20,720 nucleotides of DNA from an uncultured Lactobacillus sp. (lineage in GTDB: Bacteria; Bacillota; Bacilli; Lactobacillales; Lactobacillaceae). The position numbers and the translations under genes are program-made. Positions 1 through 7,214 of the stretch are shown here, in pieces (position 1 is the first letter of the stretch; every line of letters starts with the position of its first letter). The stretch is from assembly GCA_946482425.1 (NCBI GenBank), contig CAMLRO010000019.1, positions 1-20,720 on the forward strand, written 5' to 3'. Below the pieces are notes generated by a model that did no database searches, was not told where the DNA came from, and saw nothing but the letters and a program-made list of their open reading frames with translations.

Positions 1-1287
1 ACCTTGATTCGAGTATTTCGTGATGGCTCTTATTCAAATATTAGTTTTAGCAATAGTTTGCAGAAAACGAAGCTGTCTCAGGCTGATCAAAATTTGGCAA
101 CAAGAATCGTGTATGGCACTATTCAGGAAAAGATATATTTGGAGTATCAGTTTCACGATTTACTAAAGACTGAACTTAAAGAAGATTACCTGTTGCCATT
201 GTTGTTGATGTCTGCCTACCAGATATTATTTATGAACAGCATACCAGATCGAGCCGTCCTAAATGAAGCTAATATTTTGGCTAAGGAATTTGGTAGAAAG
301 CATTCTGCTGGATTTAAGATTGTTAATGGTATTTTGCGGTCTTTCTTGAGAAGAGGCAAGATTTTGCCCGATGCTAAAGACAAGGTACATTTTTTAAGTG
401 TTAAAGAAAGCACACCCCAGTGGCTTGTTCAGTATCTTATTAATAGTTGGGGCGAAAATAGAACGGCCTCAATTTTGTCCAGCATTAATAAACCGGCTAA
501 AAATACTGTTAGAATTTCCGGCCTGGCTGATTCCAATTTGGTTATTGAGGAATTAACTAAATTAGGATTTTCTCCTGTCAAATCTCAAATTGCTGAAGAT
601 GAATTGGTTTTAACACATGGTGGAGTTTTTAAAACTTCTTTATTTAAAGAAGGGAAATTGACAATTCAGGACGAAGCTGCTAGTTTGGCAGTAAGTGCTT
701 TCACTTTCTCTGGCAATGAAGAAGTTCTTGATGCCTGTAGTGCACCAGGTGGAAAAACTATTCAAATTGCTGAAAAGCTAAAACAAGGTCATGTGACTGC
801 TCTTGATATTCACAAAAACAAATTGCGTTTGGTTATGCAAAATGGTAAAAGAATGAATGTGGAGTCAAGAATAAACGTTAAAACGATGGATGCCAGAAAA
901 GCTGATCAAACATTTAAAAAAGAGCAGTTTGACAAAATCTTGGTGGATGCTCCATGTTCTGGTTTAGGTCTTATTAGGAGAAAGCCAGAAATTCGTTATA
1001 CTAAAACATTAGTCGATCTAACCAAATTACAAAAAGTACAATTGGATATTTTAGATCATGTGAGTACATTGTTAAAGCGGGATGGCGAATTTGTTTATTC
1101 TACTTGTACTATTACTCAAGAAGAAGATGAAGACGTTGTTAAGGCTTTTTTAAAAAGTCATACTCAGTTTGAATTACAACCTTTCACTGCGGGTAAGCTT
1201 AAAGCAACAAAAGGGATGCTGAAAATTTTACCTGATAGTTATGGCAGTGACGGTTTTTTTATTGCTAAGTTTAAAATGCGAGGTTAA
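1..1287 (+). CDS. rsmB: 16S rRNA (cytosine-C5) methyltransferase RsmB, 5' end cut by window
   Basis: Methylates a cytosine of 16S rRNA (C967 in E. coli numbering) using S-adenosylmethionine, in the cytoplasm. The reading frame is open from base 1. The TTG at base 4 is probably internal, because the family normally carries about 10-15 residues before the RVF.DGSYSN segment, so the true start lies outside the window. Counting from that TTG, residues 1-120 form the NusB-like RNA-binding domain. The SAM-binding motif VLDACSAPGGKT is at 241-252. The two conserved cysteines are in VDAPCSG (314-320, C318) and in YSTCT (C368, the nucleophile by family knowledge). It is the first visible gene of a plus-strand operon, and stp follows 4 bases after its stop. 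In Firmicutes it commonly follows fmt and def/priA genes, which are not visible here. The family assignment is very secure. Confidence 0.96.
   Translation, partial: TLIRVFRDGSYSNISFSNSLQKTKLSQADQNLATRIVYGTIQEKIYLEYQFHDLLKTELKEDYLLPLLLMSAYQILFMNSIPDRAVLNEANILAKEFGRKHSAGFKIVNGILRSFLRRGKILPDAKDKVHFLSVKESTPQWLVQYLINSWGENRTASILSSINKPAKNTVRISGLADSNLVIEELTKLGFSPVKSQIAEDELVLTHGGVFKTSLFKEGKLTIQDEAASLAVSAFTFSGNEEVLDACSAPGGKTIQIAEKLKQGHVTALDIHKNKLRLVMQNGKRMNVESRINVKTMDARKADQTFKKEQFDKILVDAPCSGLGLIRRKPEIRYTKTLVDLTKLQKVQLDILDHVSTLLKRDGEFVYSTCTITQEEDEDVVKAFLKSHTQFELQPFTAGKLKATKGMLKILPDSYGSDGFFIAKFKMRG
1280..1283 (+). promoter_or_regulatory. Ribosome-binding site that fixes the TTG start of stp
   Basis: GAGG lies inside the last codons of rsmB, eight bases before the TTG at 1292. 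It favours that TTG over the upstream in-frame ATG at 1241, which has no purine-rich site at a suitable distance. Confidence 0.6.
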
Positions 1288-1291
1288 AGTT

Positions 1292-2041
1292 TTGATTAGA
1301 ACAGCATTTGCATCTAGTATTGGACGAATACGCAAAAGCAATCAGGATTCTGTCCAGGTTTTCAAAAATAAAAAGAACGCTTTGTTGGCCATTGTTTGCG
1401 ACGGTATGGGTGGACACCAAGGTGGCGATGTAGCGTCAACTATGGCTGTGAGTCATTTAGGTCATAATTTTGGCAGTACGGATTTTTATGATTCTGACAG
1501 TGCACGCCAGTGGTTAAACGTCCAGCTCAGTAATGAAAATGAAACTATACTCAGAACTGCAGATCGTTTTCCTGACCTAAATGGCATGGGAACAACTATT
1601 GTTTTAGCTGCCATTTTTAACAACGAAGCTTTAATTGCCCATCTGGGGGATTCAAGGGCGTATGGTTATTCTGAAGGAAAATTTATTCAGTTAGTTGAAG
1701 ATCATTCTCTTGTTAATGAATTAGTAAAACTAGGACAAATTACGAAGCAACAGGCCAGAAATCATCCTCAAAAAAATATTATTACGCAGTCACTTGGAGT
1801 TTCCAGTACAATTGATCCAGAGTTTAAGCAGGTCACTTTAAATGATAACGATATTATTTTGCTTTGTACCGATGGATTAACAAATTCATTAAGTGACCCA
1901 CAGATTCAGCAAATTCTTGCCACGAAAGATTTATCTTTGAAAAGTCGCTGTCAAAAGTTAATTGATGAAGCTAATCGCTTAGGTGGTGAGGATAATATTA
2001 CCGCTTGCCTAATTCTAAACGAAGGCGGTGACAATAAATGA
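1292..2041 (+). CDS. stp: PP2C-family Ser/Thr protein phosphatase (Stp/PrpC)
   Basis: Metal-dependent phosphatase that reverses phosphorylation by the neighbouring PASTA kinase. All PP2C motifs are present, in order: RKSNQD at 14-19, DGMGGH at 37-42, GMGTT at 98-102, HLGDSRAY at 117-124, EDHSLV at 136-141, CTDGLT at 192-197 and GGEDN at 231-235. D19, D37, D194 and D234 are the expected metal ligands. The product has 249 residues, the usual size for this family. I chose the TTG at 1292: it has GAGG at 1280-1283, eight bases upstream, and the protein then opens just before the conserved A.S.IG.IR motif. An in-frame ATG at 1241 would add 17 residues inside rsmB and lacks a ribosome site. The stop overlaps the prkC start by 4 bases (ATGA), which suggests translational coupling and fixed kinase-to-phosphatase output. 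Confidence 0.95.
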   Translation: MIRTAFASSIGRIRKSNQDSVQVFKNKKNALLAIVCDGMGGHQGGDVASTMAVSHLGHNFGSTDFYDSDSARQWLNVQLSNENETILRTADRFPDLNGMGTTIVLAAIFNNEALIAHLGDSRAYGYSEGKFIQLVEDHSLVNELVKLGQITKQQARNHPQKNIITQSLGVSSTIDPEFKQVTLNDNDIILLCTDGLTNSLSDPQIQQILATKDLSLKSRCQKLIDEANRLGGEDNITACLILNEGGDNK

Positions 2042-4023
2042 TAAATAAGGGCTATTTGCTAGGTGATCGTTACCGCATAATCGACACATTGGGTGAAGGC
2101 GGCATGGCCAATGTTTATCTCGCTGAAGATATAATTCTCCAGCGAAAAGTTGCGGTTAAAATTTTACGCCTTGATTTGCAAAAAGAACCGCAAACTTTAG
2201 CTCGTTTTCAAAGAGAAGCACTAGCAACAAGCGAATTGAGTCACCCTAATATAGTAATGGTTTTAGATGTTGGCACTGATCATGGCTTACCATACATGGT
2301 TATGGAATATGTCGATGGGCCGGATTTAAAAGACTATATTAGAGCAAATTCTCCATTGCACTTAGGAGATATTATCCGCATTATGGACCAAATACTGAGT
2401 GCAATGTCTTTGGCTCATAAACATAACGTTATTCACAGAGATCTAAAGCCGCAAAATATTTTAATGGATAAACATGGAAATATAAAAATTGCCGACTTCG
2501 GTATTGCTGTGGCTTTAAATCAAAATTCAATTACCCAAACGAATTCAGCGATTGGTTCCGTTCACTATATGTCCCCAGAACAAACGAGGGGTGGACTCGT
2601 TACCAAACAGTCTGATATTTATTCTTTAGGGATAATTCTGTATGAATTGATTACTGGTCATGTGCCATTTAATGGAGACTCAGCTGTTTCAATTGCTTTA
2701 AAGCATGCACAAGAGCCTATACCTTCAATCAGAAAACAAGATCCCAATATTCCACAAGCACTTGAAAATGTTGTTTTAAGAGCAACTGCTAAAGATCCAC
2801 GAGATCGGTATGATTCAGCTAAAGAAATGAAAGATGATCTTGATAGCAGTTTAGAGCCAGGTAGAGCAAATGAACCGGTTTTTAAGCCTACACACGGGAA
2901 TAATGATGATGAAACAATTATTTTACCTAGTTTCAAGTCTAGCCCAAATAGCAGTAAGGTAACTGAAGAAGGCAAAACTCAAAGTAATGGGCCACTAGAA
3001 GAATCCAAAGCAAATCATTCTAGTTTTGCACAGGCTTTGCGTAAACATAAATGGTGGTGGCTTTTTGTAGGAATTGCTGCGGTTTTAATTGTTGGTTTGA
3101 TGTTTTTTGTTCTTAACAGTAATAATCATAAAGATGTTCGTATTCCAGATGTCACCAATATGAGTGAAACAAAAGCAAGAAATAAACTGGAGAACGTAGG
3201 ATTGAAAGTAGGTAAAATAAGACACAGAAGTTCTGACAGTATAGATCGTGGTAAAGTAATTGAAACCTCGCCCACTGCAGGAGCAGAAATAAAACGAGGC
3301 AGATTTATTGATCTTTATATTTCGGATGGAGCTGGCATGGTAAGAGTTCCTGATGTAACTGGTGATGAATATGAAATTGCAGTGCAAAAACTCGAAAAAC
3401 TAGGCTTTGAAATAATTCGTGAAAATCAGTTTTCTTCTAGCGTTCCACCAAATCATGTGATTTCTCAAAGCGTTGCAGCTGATGTTGAAGTAAAGCCGGA
3501 GCAAACAACAATTACTTTAACCGTATCTAAAGGAAAAAGTCATCGTGCAAAAGCTCATATGATTAAATTACCGGATTTATCTGATTATTCTTTAAAAGCA
3601 GCGCAAGAATTCGCACATAAACATGGATTGACTTTACAAGTCAGTTCCGCATACTCAAATAAAGTTAAAAAGGGTAAAATTATTTCCATGAGTCCGGCAG
3701 CAGGTACAGAAGTACCGAATGGAAGCACTATATCAGTTAATGTTTCTGAGGGTCCCAAAAAACAACGTAATCTGACGGCAATCAAAAACTTCACAGTTAG
3801 TTACGAAGATACTGATGACGATGATTCCGATGATAAACGGGGCAATCATGTTCAAATTTATATTTCAGACGATAATCATTCAATTGACAATATTTATCGG
3901 GATTTATATATTAAAAAGGATATGAATTTTTCAATTCCATTTGAACTTAAAGACGGTCCAGGTCAACTAAAAGTAGTGCGCGACGGGCAGACTATTTTGA
4001 ACGAGAAGGTCAAAAATGATTAA
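2038..4023 (+). CDS. prkC: PASTA-domain Ser/Thr protein kinase PrkC/StkP
   Basis: Membrane kinase of the PrkC/StkP/Stk1 family, which senses cell-wall fragments and controls growth, division and wall metabolism. The cytoplasmic kinase domain covers about residues 10-270: glycine loop GEGGMANVY (19-27), catalytic lysine K41, HRDLKPQN (133-140, D135), DFG (153-155) and SPE (179-181). A linker rich in Ser, Asn and Thr (275-335) leads to one membrane span (about 339-359) with three tryptophans at its start. Three extracellular PASTA repeats follow, at about 367-432, 435-500 and 510-575, each opening with a (I/V/L)PD(V/L) motif. Beyond them is an acidic stretch (around [10 protein letters not shown]) and a predicted beta-rich tail to residue 661. 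The product has 661 residues, typical of the family. Its start overlaps the stp stop, and its end overlaps rsgA by 8 bases. In Bacillus subtilis, PrkC phosphorylates the RsgA homologue CpgA, which fits this neighbourhood. Confidence 0.97.
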   Translation: MINKGYLLGDRYRIIDTLGEGGMANVYLAEDIILQRKVAVKILRLDLQKEPQTLARFQREALATSELSHPNIVMVLDVGTDHGLPYMVMEYVDGPDLKDYIRANSPLHLGDIIRIMDQILSAMSLAHKHNVIHRDLKPQNILMDKHGNIKIADFGIAVALNQNSITQTNSAIGSVHYMSPEQTRGGLVTKQSDIYSLGIILYELITGHVPFNGDSAVSIALKHAQEPIPSIRKQDPNIPQALENVVLRATAKDPRDRYDSAKEMKDDLDSSLEPGRANEPVFKPTHGNNDDETIILPSFKSSPNSSKVTEEGKTQSNGPLEESKANHSSFAQALRKHKWWWLFVGIAAVLIVGLMFFVLNSNNHKDVRIPDVTNMSETKARNKLENVGLKVGKIRHRSSDSIDRGKVIETSPTAGAEIKRGRFIDLYISDGAGMVRVPDVTGDEYEIAVQKLEKLGFEIIRENQFSSSVPPNHVISQSVAADVEVKPEQTTITLTVSKGKSHRAKAHMIKLPDLSDYSLKAAQEFAHKHGLTLQVSSAYSNKVKKGKIISMSPAAGTEVPNGSTISVNVSEGPKKQRNLTAIKNFTVSYEDTDDDDSDDKRGNHVQIYISDDNHSIDNIYRDLYIKKDMNFSIPFELKDGPGQLKVVRDGQTILNEKVKND

Positions 4024-4909
4024 AGAAGATCAAGGAATTGTCATTGGTCTGATTGCGGGCTTTTATGATGTTCAGACAAGCACTGATATTGTAAGAACAC
4101 GTGCTAGAGGAGTTTTCCGTAAGAATAATTTAAAGCCTGTTGTTGGTGATCACGTTAAAATACAAATTGATGATCAGGGCACAAGTTACTTGGTTGCAGT
4201 TTTGCCTCGTAAAAACCTGATTGGTCGTCCTGCCCTAGCTAATGTTACTCAGATTTTACTCGTAATGTCTGCTGTCCAACCGGATTTTTCGCTACAATTA
4301 TTAGATCGCTTTTTGACTTTCTTTTCTTGGAAAAACGTTCCTGTAAGTATTTTTTTATCAAAAAGAGATTTAACAAACAGACTGGAATTAACTAAAATTG
4401 AAGCAAATTTGAAGTATTATCAGGAAATTGGCTATAAGGTCTATTATAGTCAAAAAGAAGTTGCTAGTAATTTACCTAATGATATTGGTTCCGAACAAAT
4501 ATGGACATTAGCTGGTCAATCTGGGGCAGGCAAATCAACGTTAATTAATTCACTTAAAAAAGGCTTGAATCAAGAAACTGGAGTTATCTCAAATTCTTTA
4601 AATCGGGGCAAGCACACCACTAGAACTGTGAACCTTTTTCATTTAGGTAAAGGTTATCTTGCGGATACGCCAGGGTTTTCTGCAATTGATTTAACTCCAA
4701 TAAAAATCAATGAATTACGTAATTATTTCATTGAATTTAAAAAGGCAAGTAAATATTGCAAGTTCCGTGGTTGCCAACATCTTAATGAGCCTAAATGTGA
4801 GGTAAAAGCACTAATTAAAAAAGGTAAAATAACAAAAAGCCGCTATGATAATTATTTATTATTGCGTAAAGAAATAGAAAATGGCAAATTACCAGAATAT
4901 TTAAAGTGA
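4016..4909 (+). CDS. rsgA: Ribosome small-subunit-dependent GTPase RsgA (YloQ/CpgA)
   Basis: Circularly permuted GTPase that acts in late maturation of the 30S ribosomal subunit. An N-terminal OB-like fold (about 1-70) precedes the G domain, whose motifs occur in permuted order: G4-like SKRD at 115-118, the G1 P-loop GQSGAGKS at 167-174, the switch segment KHTTR at 199-203 and G3 DTPG at 217-220. A C-terminal zinc knuckle follows, with C248, C253, H255 and C261. The G4 asparagine is replaced by serine. Related Firmicutes proteins carry TKxD here, so this is probably tolerated. The product has 297 residues, as usual. The ATG lies within the last 8 bases of prkC, so translation is probably coupled to the kinase. 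The next gene, rpe, starts 10 bases after the stop. Confidence 0.96.
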   Translation: MIKEDQGIVIGLIAGFYDVQTSTDIVRTRARGVFRKNNLKPVVGDHVKIQIDDQGTSYLVAVLPRKNLIGRPALANVTQILLVMSAVQPDFSLQLLDRFLTFFSWKNVPVSIFLSKRDLTNRLELTKIEANLKYYQEIGYKVYYSQKEVASNLPNDIGSEQIWTLAGQSGAGKSTLINSLKKGLNQETGVISNSLNRGKHTTRTVNLFHLGKGYLADTPGFSAIDLTPIKINELRNYFIEFKKASKYCKFRGCQHLNEPKCEVKALIKKGKITKSRYDNYLLLRKEIENGKLPEYLK

Positions 4910-4919
4910 GGAGATAACA

Positions 4920-5567
4920 TTGATAGCACCATCAATATTAAATATTAATAATTTAAATTTAGAAAAAGATATTCAGACAGCTGTGAATGCAGGCATAAAA
5001 AGGTTCCACATTGATATCATGGATGGGCATTTTGTAGCTAATTTATCTTTTGGTCCACAACTTGTTTCAGATTTCAAAAAAACTTTTCCTGCTAGTGAGG
5101 CTGAGATTCATTTGATGAGCAATAATCCTGATGATTTGGTACCAGCTTTCACTAAAGCGGGGGCTCAAATTATCTTGCTTCATTATGAGGCAATGACTGA
5201 AGAAAAACTAAACTACTGGTTGGAGTATTTAAGAGAAAATCAGGTTAAAGCCGGGGTGGTTCTTAATCCTGATACTCCCATTTCTGTACTTTCCAAATTT
5301 ATATCTAAAATAGATCAAATTTTGCTGATGACTGTTTTTCCCGGTTTTGGTGGACAAAAATTTATTCCAGAATCTCTTTCTAGAATCAAGGAAGCTTCAA
5401 GATTAGTTAAAGGTAAAGTTCCAATTGAAGTTGATGGAGGGATCAATGATCAAACTGCTAAAAAAGCTAAGGATGCAGGAGCAGAAATTTTTGTTGCTGG
5501 ATCATATCTCTTTTGTCAAAATAGTGTTGAACAACAGATTGCTGAACTAAAAGGAATATTACAATGA
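4920..5567 (+). CDS. rpe: Ribulose-phosphate 3-epimerase
   Basis: Interconverts ribulose 5-phosphate and xylulose 5-phosphate in the pentose phosphate or phosphoketolase pathway. It is a TIM-barrel protein of 215 residues, the family size. Characteristic residues are APS at 3-5, H30, D32, M34 and D35 in HIDIMDGHF (metal ligands and catalytic acid/base), H64 in EIHLM, the MTVFPGFGGQKF loop at 137-148 (phosphate binding) and VDGG at 171-174 (D172, catalytic). The start is a TTG at 4920, preceded by GAGGAG at 4908-4913, which overlaps the rsgA stop. The stop overlaps the thiN ATG as ATGA. The rsgA-rpe-thiN order is standard in Firmicutes. Confidence 0.96.
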   Translation: MIAPSILNINNLNLEKDIQTAVNAGIKRFHIDIMDGHFVANLSFGPQLVSDFKKTFPASEAEIHLMSNNPDDLVPAFTKAGAQIILLHYEAMTEEKLNYWLEYLRENQVKAGVVLNPDTPISVLSKFISKIDQILLMTVFPGFGGQKFIPESLSRIKEASRLVKGKVPIEVDGGINDQTAKKAKDAGAEIFVAGSYLFCQNSVEQQIAELKGILQ

Positions 5568-6253
5568 AGGCCTGGGCGTTGTTAGGTGCTCCTAAACAAT
5601 TATGGCCGAAGGATCTTAACCAGCAACTTTTAACAGCTAAAAAAAACGGTGATTTAATAATCGGCGTTGATCGTGGAGCTTTACTTTTAAAAGAAATGGG
5701 CATGAAAATTGATGTCGCTGAAGGAGATTTTGATTCATTACAAAAAAATGAATTAAGATTAATTGAACAAAATGTCAGAGATATCAGGTATTCGCTTCCA
5801 GAAAAAGATTTGACGGATACCGAAATGGCTATTAGATGTGCGTTTATAGATTATCATGTTTCTTATTTAACCCTTTTTGGAGCGACTGGAGGACGCTTAG
5901 ATCACTTTTTATCTAATTTATTTATGGTTCTCAAACCTGAATTTAACCGGTTTGCTGAAAAAATTGAACTTATAGACCAACAAAATTCAATTAGATTTTA
6001 CAACTGCGGACACCATGTGATTAAAAAATTATCGACTTATAAATATTTTGGAGTAATACCGTTAACAGCAGTTAAAAATTTAAAAATAGCTGGAGCTAGA
6101 TATAATTTAAATGAATTTAACGGAATCAATCCTATTTCATTTAGTTCGAATGAATTTTTACTTAATGAAAATCAGTTTAGTTTATCTTTTGAAAAAGGTG
6201 TAGTAGCCGTTATTCAATCTAGGGATATTAATCGTTTTCAAAATATAAGATAA
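5564..6253 (+). CDS. thiN: Thiamine pyrophosphokinase
   Basis: Transfers pyrophosphate from ATP to thiamine to give thiamine diphosphate, the cofactor of phosphoketolase and pyruvate enzymes. Motifs: GVDRGA at 34-39, GDFDSL at 54-59 (D55, D57 probably bind metal), KDLTDTE at 81-87 and GATGGRLDH at 106-114, which form the catalytic site. The C-terminal half (about 130-229) is the beta-rich thiamine-binding domain and is less conserved. The product has 229 residues, normal for the family. It overlaps the rpe stop by 4 bases and is the last gene of the operon. No terminator follows immediately. The first strong hairpin downstream is at 6436-6463, shared with the convergent rpmB gene. Confidence 0.94.
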   Translation: MKAWALLGAPKQLWPKDLNQQLLTAKKNGDLIIGVDRGALLLKEMGMKIDVAEGDFDSLQKNELRLIEQNVRDIRYSLPEKDLTDTEMAIRCAFIDYHVSYLTLFGATGGRLDHFLSNLFMVLKPEFNRFAEKIELIDQQNSIRFYNCGHHVIKKLSTYKYFGVIPLTAVKNLKIAGARYNLNEFNGINPISFSSNEFLLNENQFSLSFEKGVVAVIQSRDINRFQNIR

Positions 6254-6283
6254 TAAAAAACAGCAGAAATCTAATAAGAGCTC

Positions 6284-6418
6284 TAAAATTAGGACACTAT
6301 TAAGCGAGGACTAACTGCCGATATTCACTCGGACTTGGTCCTTTTTGTTTGATTTTGGCTATTTTCTGATTGTAGCCATGCAGTGTAGTTTTTAATTAAA
6401 TACAAGGTCCAAAAATTA
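6284..6418. mobile_element. Possible outer limits of a collapsed IS3-like element
   Basis: The transposase tail is flanked by a degenerate inverted repeat: TAAAATTAGGAC at 6284-6295 and GTCCAAAAATTA at 6407-6418. Nine of twelve positions pair when one arm is reverse-complemented, and GTCC faces inward-to-outward as in many IS3/IS150 ends. If real, the element has collapsed from the usual 1.2-1.5 kb to about 135 bp. In AT-rich DNA such a match could be chance. Confidence 0.3.
6300..6395 (-). pseudogene. Remnant of IS3-family transposase (OrfB C-terminus)
   Basis: The minus strand reads YNQKIAKIKQKGPSPSEYRQ and then LVLA and a stop (complement of 6300-6302). This matches the hallmark end of IS3/IS150-type OrfB proteins, of the form YN..RI..K..G.SPv.YR. 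The frame is open for only 31 codons; an in-frame stop (complement of 6393-6395) closes it upstream, and no DDE catalytic residues remain. It is a dead fragment of an insertion sequence lying between the convergent ends of thiN and rpmB. The family call comes from recalled motif shape only. Confidence 0.65.
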
Positions 6419-6435
6419 CCAGATTTTGGGAAATA

Positions 6436-6463
6436 AAAAAACAGAAGAAAACTTCTGTTTTTT
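6436..6463. terminator. Rho-independent terminator shared by rpmB and thiN
   Basis: A perfect 12-bp stem (6436-6447 with 6452-6463) has an AAAA loop at 6448-6451. The core is ACAGAAG/CTTCTGT, and the A/T tracts at both ends make it work in either direction. It lies 18 bases beyond the rpmB stop on the minus strand, and it is also the first good terminator downstream of thiN on the plus strand. Confidence 0.85.
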
Positions 6464-6481
6464 AAAACTTTATTATTTACG

Positions 6482-6667
6482 TTAGGCACGGGTAACTTTA
6501 CCAGATTTTAATGTCTTAGTTGAAACCCATACACGCTTTGGCTTGCCATCAACAAGAATACGAACTTTTTGAAGGTTTGGCTTCCACGCACGACGTGATG
6601 AATTCAGTGAGTGTGAACGTGTATTACCAAAAGTGGTCTTTTTGCCAGTGATATAATCTTTTGCCAT
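6482..6667 (-). CDS. rpmB: 50S ribosomal protein L28
   Basis: Small basic protein of the large ribosomal subunit, 61 residues, the normal length. The sequence begins [15 protein letters not shown] and carries the family signature [18 protein letters not shown], followed by the [13 protein letters not shown] segment. It lacks the zinc-binding cysteines found in some L28 forms, so it is the cysteine-free type. A perfect AAAGGAGG site sits nine bases before the ATG on the minus strand (complement of 6676-6683). It is transcribed alone, divergent from the asp23-like gene, with its own promoter and a terminator shortly after the stop. This divergent rpmB arrangement is usual in lactobacilli and bacilli. 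Confidence 0.97.
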   Translation of the reverse strand: MAKDYITGKKTTFGNTRSHSLNSSRRAWKPNLQKVRILVDGKPKRVWVSTKTLKSGKVTRA

Positions 6668-6704
6668 TTGCTAAACCTCCTTTATTGTGTTTTCATACTA
6701 AGTT

Positions 6705-6733
6705 AAGATAGCATAAGTTTAAGATCATTGCAA
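6705..6733 (-). promoter_or_regulatory. Predicted sigma-A promoter of rpmB
   Basis: On the minus strand the -35 element TTGCAA (6728-6733) is followed, after exactly 17 bases, by the -10 element TATCTT (6705-6710). TGC directly upstream of the -10 makes it an extended -10. Transcription would begin near 6698, giving a leader of about 30 bases. The elements were found by eye. Confidence 0.55.
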
Positions 6734-6762
6734 CTGCAAAAGTATTTTTTAAGAAGGGATTT

Positions 6763-6793
6763 TTGTATTTAAACTTGATTACTATGATAAAAT
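6763..6793 (+). promoter_or_regulatory. Predicted promoter of the asp23-like/fakA/recG/plsX/acpP operon
   Basis: TAAAAT at 6788-6793 is a five-of-six -10 box, preceded by TGA, which gives an extended -10. The best -35 is TTGTAT at 6763-6768, though the 19-base spacing is long. An overlapping choice, TATGAT at 6783-6788, would have too short a spacer. The start point would fall near 6800, about 30 bases before the ATG at 6831. Confidence 0.45.
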
Positions 6794-6830
6794 AGATTCA
6801 TAATATGAGAACAATGATACGGAGGTAAAC

Positions 6831-7193
6831 ATGGCTGTAAAAATCAAAACAAAAAACGGTTTGATTGATATTTCAAATGGAGTGATTGCAACTGTTGTTG
6901 GTAGCGCAGCTACATCTAACTACGGTGTTGTTGGCATGGCTTCAAAAAATGCTATCCGTGATGGTTTCGATGGAATATTGAATCGAGCAAATTATAAGCG
7001 CGGTGTTGTTGTTAAGTCTGAGGATAATAAGATTACGGTTGATGTTTATATAATAGTCGGCTATGGTTTAAAAATATCTGAAGTAAGTCGCAACGTACAA
7101 GATAGTGTTAAATTCAATTTGAAAAATCAACTTGGAATTGAAACTAAAGCTGTTAATGTCATCGTTCAAAGTGTTAAAGTGCTTGATGAATAA
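6831..7193 (+). CDS. Asp23/Gls24 family envelope stress protein (YloU-like)
   Basis: Product of 120 residues belonging to the Asp23/Gls24 (DUF322) family. The family signature is seen in the I.I.NGVIATVVGSAA segment (12-28), the YGVVGMASKN stretch (31-40), and the VDVYIIVGYG strand followed by I.EV..NVQ..V (about 70-92). There is no signal peptide or membrane span, so it is cytoplasmic. Family members in Staphylococcus sit at the membrane through a partner protein, and no partner is visible here. Its exact function is unclear. The gene is nearly always next to the fakA-type gene in Firmicutes, as here (21-base gap). GGAGG lies six bases ahead of the ATG. It is the first gene of its operon and divergent from rpmB. 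Confidence 0.9.
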   Translation: MAVKIKTKNGLIDISNGVIATVVGSAATSNYGVVGMASKNAIRDGFDGILNRANYKRGVVVKSEDNKITVDVYIIVGYGLKISEVSRNVQDSVKFNLKNQLGIETKAVNVIVQSVKVLDE

Positions 7194-7214
7194 CTCAAGC
7201 GGAGGGTAGAAATA

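Noticed and set aside
1241..1291. Upstream in-frame ATG as the start of stp
   Set aside because: It would add 17 hydrophobic residues encoded inside rsmB, has no ribosome site, and PP2C proteins of this type begin just before the motif found after the TTG at 1292.
4358..4369. SKRD in place of NKxD in RsgA as a sign of lost GTP specificity
   Set aside because: Firmicutes RsgA proteins often carry TKxD at this position and still work, so Ser is a mild change.
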